Positions 57,480 to 64,000 of a stretch of DNA of 64,000 nucleotides are shown piece after piece; positions within the stretch are counted from its first letter, which is position 1; every line of letters starts with the position of its first letter. The notes under the pieces were generated by a model, which was not told the origin of the DNA, ran no database searches, and saw only the letters and a program-made list of their open reading frames with translations. This stretch comes from Heterodera schachtii (lineage: Eukaryota > Nematoda > Chromadorea > Rhabditida > Heteroderidae). The translations under genes and the position numbers were made by a program. The stretch is from the NCBI GenBank assembly GCA_023374025.1, contig SIJG01000078.1, forward strand, positions 311,575-375,574, in the 5' to 3' direction.

Positions 57480-58100
57480 ATTCATTTTGCTCAAAAGCAA
57501 CTGAATAATCTTGATATCATTCGATAGCCCTAAATGTGTTCTAATAGCCTGCAAATTCCAAAAAAGATTCGTCAAGTTTGAACAAAGTTATGGCCAAAAG
57601 CACGCAAGGAACCAGGTATTCAAACATTTTTAGTCATAACTTTTTAAACTTAATAAAAATTTTTTGAAATTTTGCAGATTAATAGAGATTACTAAGAGCT
57701 ATCGCTAGGCATCAATCACTTAATTTTGTTGGTTCTAAGAAAGTTTTAAACAGAATTTTTGTTGATCAAATTATTTTATTTCTAATGAAAAATTTTTAAG
57801 TATAAATTATTTATATTTTTATTTTATAAAATAATCCTAAGTCTATCTACTATCCAATTTCAAAAACTTCATTAAGTTTCAAAAAAGTTATGACCAAAAA
57901 TGTTTGAAAACCTGGTTCTTGAGTATTTTTGGCCATAACTTTGTTCAAATTGACGGATTTTTTGAAAATTTGCAGAATAATAGAAAATTTTAGGGCTATC
58001 GAATGATATCAAGATTAAAAATTTAGTTGCTATTGAGCAAAGATGAGTAATTTTTGTTAAAAATTTCATTTGGTCGTTTTTTATATAATTTTCCAGCACT
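57480..58100. repeat. AAAGTTATGGCC foldback repeat pair
   Basis: Several opposed copies of TTGATATCATTCGATAGCCC and GAACAAAGTTATGGCCAAAA. No ORF is convincing. Confidence 0.5.
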
Positions 58101-58837
58101 TAAAGGGAAACGTTTGTTTGACCTTTCTCTTTTCCGCTATTTTTCGCTTAAAATCACAAAAAAAAAAAAAAAAAAAAAATTTGCCAATTTTTCAATTTTT
58201 TCTGCCATTTTGTTACATAAATTGGAACTGATGCTCATGATAATATCCCTAGTGTTTTTTAATAATATTAATATACTCAAAATACTTAGGGTGGAACATA
58301 AATTTTTTTATTAAAAAAATATTTTTAAAATTCAACAAAACAAATCATGATTAAAAATTCCCACCATTAGTCCCGATAATTTCGGCACTTTTTGAGTTTC
58401 ATTTTCGTGTTTCAAAAAATTTTGGTTCGTTTTCATTTTCGGATTTAAAATTTTTAAATTTTCGCCGTATTTTCGTTTTCGAATTTAAAATTGTTAAATT
58501 TTCATTTCATTTTTCGTTTTCGAGTTTATAAATTTTCGTTTCATTTTCATCCGGAGAAATTTGGACGAAAAGACAAAAATATTTGCATCCTTAAGAATGA
58601 CTTTTTTGTAAATATTAAATCTAATAACAAATAGCACTCAAATTTTCAAAAATTTTCCCGGCAACGCCTATCGGCGCCGCCGGACCCATCCCCGGTTCCC
58701 AAATTTTTTTTTTAAATGCACCGCAAAAAACAAAAAATTGTTAAAAATCTGATATTTTTTTCGCCCGATCGCACTGAAATGTACGATTTTCTAATTTCTT
58801 CCCCAAAATCGTTGCATTAAATAATTAAATTTGCATA

Positions 58838-59463
58838 GTTATGGCAAATTGGAGAATAACAGATTTTACGAAGGTTATTTTAAAAAACACGATGACATCG
58901 GAGGATGGCAACTGAAGACGCTTCTTTCTGCCTACAAAATTTTGTGGGAAGAGAACGGTGGCAAAAATGAAATTGGGTAAAAAATCGGAAATAAAATTAT
59001 CAAATATAATTTAAAATTTAGAATATTTCCATTTCAAATTATTCAAATTGACAAAAATGGAAATCATTTTTGGGCTCAATTTTTATGTCCAAACCAAAAT
59101 TTGATGGAAGAAATTTTGAAACAACAGCAGCAATATATTAAAAGTTGGTTTAAAATATTGAATTTTAAGAATATTAATTATATTACCATTATGAATTTTG
59201 TGACCCATTTTAAACTTTAAAATTAATTTGAAATTTTTTCAAAAGTTGAAAATAAATTTCAGGAAATTTTAATTTCATTCTCGAACTCTCTGACCAAAAA
59301 TTGACTTATGGTGAAATTCGTAAAGTGATTGAAACAATTATGTCAAATGAAAAAAGGAGCCCACCAGCAATTTACAAATTTATTGAGGAGAAATTTACTT
59401 CTTTTTTGTCTCCGCCGGTTTCATCATCATTAACGGGACACAGACTGTATGTTCTACAATAAT
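58838..59463 (+). CDS. Unrecognised three-exon gene, 5' end not found
   Basis: Exons encode LENNRFYEGYFKKHDDIGGW and QLKTLLSAYKILWEENGG (about 58,838-58,978), then IFPFQIIQIDKNGNHFWAQF (about 59,023-59,140) and NFNFILELSDQKLTYGEIRK through LTGHRLYVLQ (59,263-59,463). Phases agree at both junctions (GTAAAA and GTTGGT donors). No start codon lies in a plausible place upstream. Composition and exon size resemble the neighbouring 60-kb gene. Confidence 0.45.
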
Positions 59464-59630
59464 AAGCATAAATATATTAATAGGCTAAACAATATTTCAT
59501 GCTAGATTTAATTGAATTTAGAAGATACATTTTTTCAAATAATTAACACCAATTATCATATTTCAACTGAGAAATTTGGTGGTTTTTAATTAATTTTATT
59601 ATTTTTGAAAAAGCCCGTATATTTTAATTC

Positions 59631-59633
<3 letters not shown>

Positions 59634-59668
<35 letters not shown>
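59634..59668. repeat. (GA)n microsatellite
   Basis: About 17 GA units; it makes an artificial R/E-rich ORF. Confidence 0.95.
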
Positions 59669-59672
<4 letters not shown>

Positions 59673-60013
59673 TCCAATCAAAACATTAAATATTCCTCCC
59701 AAGTCATTTTATGCTTACCAGGCTTTTTCGATTCCAAATCACATTTATCTTCTTATCAGTTCAAAGATGCAAATTCTGAATCTCTCTTCGTCATATTTCA
59801 AAAATATTCGATATTTAATCAAAAAATTAACTGATTTCGAAAATTATTTTGTTTCGATAAAATAAATAATTTTATTTTTTTGCTAATTTTGGGTAAAAAA
59901 AAAAACAAAAAACATTACTTACTGAGTTTTCAACCAAATAAAAATCCAATAAAATTGTAGACAATTTAATTATAATAAAATGTTAAAAAAATTCATCAAA
60001 AGAATTTTCTAGA

Positions 60014-61718
60014 ATGAATTATGACAGAAAAATGGACTGCGCATTGGCCAATTTTGGGCGAGAGTTGGCAAAACGATTGCCATTCATCCATCATGACTTT
60101 GAAGATTTTGTAAAGGAAAACAAAAAACATTGCGGCAAAGATGCGCATCGTAAAAATGACCATTCAACCATTGGCGACAACAACACACCGGCAGAAGGGT
60201 ACGGTAGTTACTGTAAAGTTACAGCATCAAAAAAGCATTTTCCAATTTGTTTTATACATTTTTAAATTGAGAAAAATTTAGTTGCAATCAGCTCGAAATG
60301 GAATTGTTCTCTGAACCGTTGTGGAATTATGTGAGAGTAATTGAAATTGATGAAGCTAATGAATACGGAGGTAAATTTAATTATTATTTTAACTGCTATT
60401 TTTATCATTATTATTATTTTATTAATTTGCTATAATCATTTCTGCGCTTGGAATCGAGCGCGGCTTATCCCAACCTTTGTGGTAAGTTAATTAAAAAAGA
60501 ACATTTATTTAGGCGAAAAAATTGGGGTGGGAGGCCGGGTTTGAACCGACACTCGGGGCCACTTATCCGTTTTCTTAGCCACTAGACCACATCCACCGCT
60601 GGGGGGTTGACTGTTGTTTTAGGGCCATCTTTCCTTCATTTGACCCCTGTTGCTTTTGCTCCCATAGCAGCCATTTTAAATTAGCCATTACACAGCTGAA
60701 ATAAATTTTTAATTTAAATGCCAATTTCAAACATTTAAGAAGTGTTACAACATTGTGGTGATCTTAGAACAATGGTCAACTTAGCATTGAAACAGCCATT
60801 AATATACAAGTATAAAATTCAAAATTTGACAAATTTTCATCATTTTGTTATGTTGAAAGAATATGTTAATGACATTGAAGCATTTTATGAAATTGGAAAT
60901 ATTGGCATTTTAGAAAAATTTGTTGTAACATTTGAAAAGAAATCATTTGCTGGAAAAAGAGACTCTTTGACAGAATTGTTGGAAATATTGGACAAAATCC
61001 AATCGGATTACAGCCGTGTAAATCCAATGGAAATAAGCAGCCGAATAAATCTGAGATATCCGAGAGACGAAATTTTAAAATTTGGACAAATTTTATATGA
61101 AACTCTGAAAATGAATTCGGACAATGTGAAATATGACGAAAAGAAGCAATTGTTGACATTCCCATTATCAATGGGCAAACGCATCATTAGGCGACTCAGC
61201 AAATTTATTGAAAGGTAATTAAAAAATTAGGAAAATAACTCTTAAAATAAATACTTTAATCTTAATAAAATAACAATTTTTTAAAGAAATTTTAATAAAA
61301 AAACAAATATTCGTGATGACATTGACTTTGTGAAAGCAATCCAAACTGTTGCGTCGTCGGAAATTAAATTGTCGGCTGAGAAGCGGCAAGTGACAATTTG
61401 GAAAGATATAAATTTTAGATTTTTCAAATTATTTTTTTCTTTGGCAATTCGTTTGCTCATTCAAATTGGACGAAATGATTTGATTGAACAACATTTGCCA
61501 TCATTATTATTCGGTTCAAAACTGTGCAGCGGAATTACAATGACTAGGTAATCAAAAAGGTGGTACTTCACTTTAACAGATCATCAAAAACACTTAATGG
61601 TTCTTAATAGGTCAAGAATTAATAGTGCAAATCTTTTTTTGGTGTAAAAGTAAAAAAATAATAAATAAATTTCAGGAAGAAATTGAAATTTTTACGCAAA
61701 AAAGATTACCAATATTAA
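60014..61718 (+). CDS. Intact five-exon gene of unknown family
   Basis: All four junctions keep phase. Exon 1 (60,014-60,197): MNYDRKMDCALANFGRELAK...DNNTPAE. Exon 2 (60,282-60,370): CNQLEMELFSEPLWNYVRVI. Exon 3 (60,740-61,214): VLQHCGDLRTMVNLALKQPL...MGKRIIRRLSKFIE. Exon 4 (61,287-61,548): RDDIDFVKAIQTVASSEIKL...GSKLCSGITMT. Exon 5 (61,676-61,718): KKLKFLRKKDYQY. The product is about 350 residues, mostly helical, with no signal peptide or recognisable domain. A fragment of exon 4 is found at 32.2 kb, so the gene belongs to a dispersed family. Intron 2 holds a tRNA-like sequence. Confidence 0.65.
60529..60602 (-). other. tRNA-like sequence in an intron (A and B boxes)
   Basis: On the minus strand GTGGTCTAGTGGCTAAG (A box) and GGTTCAAACCC (B box) flank a region without a clean anticodon arm. 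The T arm GTCGG...CCGGC pairs well. Probably a tRNA-derived relic. Confidence 0.5.
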
Positions 61719-62614
61719 TTCTAGGCTTGTAAACAATCATTAAAGCTGTTTTTTTTTGTTTCTTTACTTATAATAAAGTCTAGGCATCAAAAATGATAGG
61801 TAATTAGTGAAGCATTTGAATGACCCTAATTTGGACGGCTTCTTGGTCGCGAGAAAAATCTCGGTTTTTTCTTGATGAGCAAATCTAAAAATCAGAGCAT
61901 GAAGTTGATCTGACGTCAATAAACCGCGTTTTAAACAGATTAAACCCACGATAACTGACTTTAAAATTAGAAAAAAAAACGTGAAAATGAAATTTTTTGA
62001 ACAAAATTGGTGTCAACCGACAGCTCCTCGACGAGACAAATGATCTAGATATATTAAAAGTTTATCAGATGTTATTTTGACAATGGACAACTGAGTACCG
62101 AAGCAAAAAAGACGCCTCAGTACCGGGGCAATCAAACGCAAAACAAATTCAACAATTAAATTTAACAATACTATCCTGCTACGCAAAAAGGAGCATGCGA
62201 AGACGGAGCGGAACTTAAACAGTTTAGGCCACATAAATTTTTTTTTTGTTGTTAAAAGACATAAAAAAGATAACCATGGAGTTTTTGTGGTCGCTGATCA
62301 CGAATATGACATCCATTTCGACCAATTCCGAACCCCGGACCCGGATTCAAACAAAAGAATTATAAGTTATTTTATATATTACGTGTGAACTCTTTTGGAA
62401 TTTATGGATTGTTGCATTTTTATTAGCAGATTTGAATAAATGTGGATTTTGGTGAAAAAAATGAATTTTCGACTTTTGTTCGAATCCGGGTCCGGGGTTC
62501 GAATTAGTCGAAATGGATGTCATATTCGTGTTCAGCGACCCAAAAATCCCATTGTTACATTTTTTGTATCTTTTAACAAAAGAAAAAAGCATGAGGCCTA
62601 AACAGCATATGTAC

Positions 62615-63148
62615 CAGGGATGGGCTTTCGCATTTCGCTTTCGCATATTTCGCTTTTTTTTTTCAAAGTTTTACCTATAAATTGGCTAATTTTCAGTGAT
62701 AACCTGCTTATAAATGATCAAAATTTCCAATTTTTCCCCGGCGGCGCCTATCGGCACCGCCGCGCCCCAAAACTCTTATTTTTCCTCAGAAAAATCATAC
62801 AAAAATCGCAAAATTTGATCATTTTTAATGAAAATTTGCCAACAAATTATTCAAATTTCAAAAATTTTCCCGGCGGCACCTACCGGCGCCGCCTACCCCC
62901 TCTTCCCAAAAAGTTTTTGGAAAAGGCGTGCCTCAAAAAAGCTTTTATCGTTTTTAAAATGTGAAATAAAATTTTACAAAAAATGATTTTGACTATTAAA
63001 AAAGTTTTGTAGAAAAAATTTCGCGTTTCGCAATTTCGCGTTTTTTGGAATTTCGCGTTTCGCATTTATTTTCATTTCGCATTTTTTACTTTCGCAAATT
63101 TCGCGTTTCGCGTTTCGCATTTTATTTTTTTGATTTGGCCCATCCCTG
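62615..63148. mobile_element. Non-autonomous hAT-like element (534 bp)
   Basis: The ends are CAGGGATGGGC and GCCCATCCCTG. The perfect 8-bp duplication ATATGTAC lies at 62,607-62,614 and 63,149-63,156. It contains two GC-rich palindromes (about 62,737 and 62,868) and TTTCGCGTTTCGCATT repeats. Confidence 0.9.
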
Positions 63149-63157
63149 ATATGTACC

Positions 63158-63337
63158 GACGGAGTAAGTAGTGGGGCGAGACGGAGGGCGGAGGAAGCAG
63201 TCTGACGAGCGCCACAGGCGGTTGACTGCGGGGCCCGAAGGGCCCACGCCAATCAGTCAACCGCCTGCGGATCACGCGCGGACTTCTTCCGTAGCCCGTA
63301 GTCTCGCCCCACCTACTGGCCGCCGTAGTCGAGTGTC
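63158..63337. repeat. GC-rich hairpin element, copy 2
   Basis: Nearly identical to 6,885-7,060 over about 175 bp: same AGTAGTGGGGCGAGAC start, GGGCCCGAAGGGCCC centre and GTCTCGCCCCACCTACT end. It lies directly beside the 8-bp duplication of the hAT-like element. Confidence 0.8.
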
Positions 63338-63524
63338 TGGTTTTAGCGAAATAAATTAAACTCTAGTTTTTTAATTTCATTATATTCTTAACAATTCATA
63401 TTTATGAATTACCATGTTTACTGAATAATAGTGTTAGTTGCGTTTGATTGCCCGGGTACTGAAGCGTCTTTTTTGGTTCGGTACTCAGTTGTCCGTTGTC
63501 AAAATAACATCTGCTCAACTTAAG

Positions 63525-64000
63525 TTTCCGCACAAATTTTTTCTGCCAAATTCAAAATTTCATAACTCCTTAATTTAGTTTTTATTTTACTAATACTTTT
63601 TTTTATTTGTCATTGTCTTCTCTTTCATTGCCTACCATCGTTTCACTTTTTATTTGCTTTATCGATTTCTTTCAGCCTTTTTTCCCGACCATACCAAAAT
63701 TAGAAATTCGCCCACTAATTTTTCTCGAATTTTTTATGCCCAAAAATGAAAGTTGGTATAACAAAACGAAGTTTTTTCTCTATAATTTAGACCAGTAGAA
63801 TCCGAATATGGCCTTAAATATAACCTGTTTTGGCTACATAATTGTACTTCTTCAACTCTATGCATGAAGTTGGAGCTGTACAGGTTTAGTAAAAACCCAG
63901 AGACCAAATATAAGGCCATATTTGGACTCAGCGTGATCGATTTACTCAGTTTAATTAAATTCGGAATTTCCAAGGTCACTTCTAAAACATTTTGTTACGT
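63525..64000. other. AT-rich window end with an inverted pair, no gene seen
   Basis: AATCCGAATATGGCC near 63,800 and its counterpart GGCCATATTTGGACTC near 63,925 form a short inverted repeat. No exon is convincing. Confidence 0.35.

Larger units (their letters stand above)
62020..63525. mobile_element. Nested repeat block bounded by inverted repeats
   Basis: The outer pair (62,035-62,165 and 63,440-63,520) is complementary, including CAGATGTTATTTTGACAA and GTACCGAAGCAAAAAAGACG. Inside lie a foldback-family copy (62,280-62,560), a hAT-like element (62,615-63,148) and the second GC-rich hairpin element (63,158-63,337). It is a composite of successive insertions. Confidence 0.65.

Overview
This is a stretch of nematode nuclear genome, AT-rich and almost free of long ORFs. 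Genes are split into short exons joined by small introns whose acceptors read TTTCAG or close variants, the nematode consensus. Secreted, cysteine-bearing small genes, a tail-anchored repeat protein and one ORF that recalls a family I associate with cyst nematodes suggest a plant-parasitic tylenchid. That placement is inference, and the species cannot be read from the window.

Layout. 0-5.5 kb: the 3' end of a mitochondrial trifunctional-protein alpha subunit (HADHA) copy, remnants on the minus strand, then a Q/N-rich gene with a membrane-anchored C-terminus. 5.6-8.2 kb: AT-rich repeats, a ~1 kb inverted-repeat element with a GC-rich insert, and a minisatellite. 8.25-9.6 kb: a minus-strand RING-type gene with a Pro/Ala-rich repeat region. 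9.6-17.3 kb: GC-rich repeats, an apparently intron-less HADHA fragment, an inverted and broken duplicate of the 2.9-5.5 kb gene carrying a foldback element with 9-bp target-site duplications, and a decayed HADHA 3' end. 17.5-22.3 kb: a Lon-protease-like C-terminus and broken HADHA middle exons, all minus strand. 24.3-30.5 kb: unrecognised exons followed by a family 11 glycosyltransferase-like gene. 32.9-44.9 kb: a secreted cysteine-module gene whose intron contains an ~8 kb element. 45.7-47.4 kb: a coiled-coil gene (minus). 51.6-52.6 kb: a gene built of repeated exons (minus). 55.7-61.7 kb: three small genes, at least one intact across all its splice junctions.

The most interesting object is 36,375-44,327. 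It has ~2.1-2.2 kb inverted arms, ends 5'-AGT...ACT-3', and a perfect 6-bp target-site duplication (TCCATG). These are the hallmarks of Polinton/Maverick elements, but no polymerase or integrase is visible. Its interior holds a 130-bp satellite, a JmjC-like gene with an altered metal-binding motif and a small two-exon gene. I read it as a non-autonomous Polinton-like element with a chromatin-enzyme-like cargo.

The rest of the window is dense in non-autonomous DNA transposons. Several have perfect 8-bp duplications and CAGGG...CCCTG ends (hAT-like), and many carry one or two copies of an unusual GC-rich palindrome. Genes and transposons are intimately mixed here: one foldback element sits in an exon of the secreted gene, another next to an exon of the glycosyltransferase-like gene, and HADHA is represented only by fragments.
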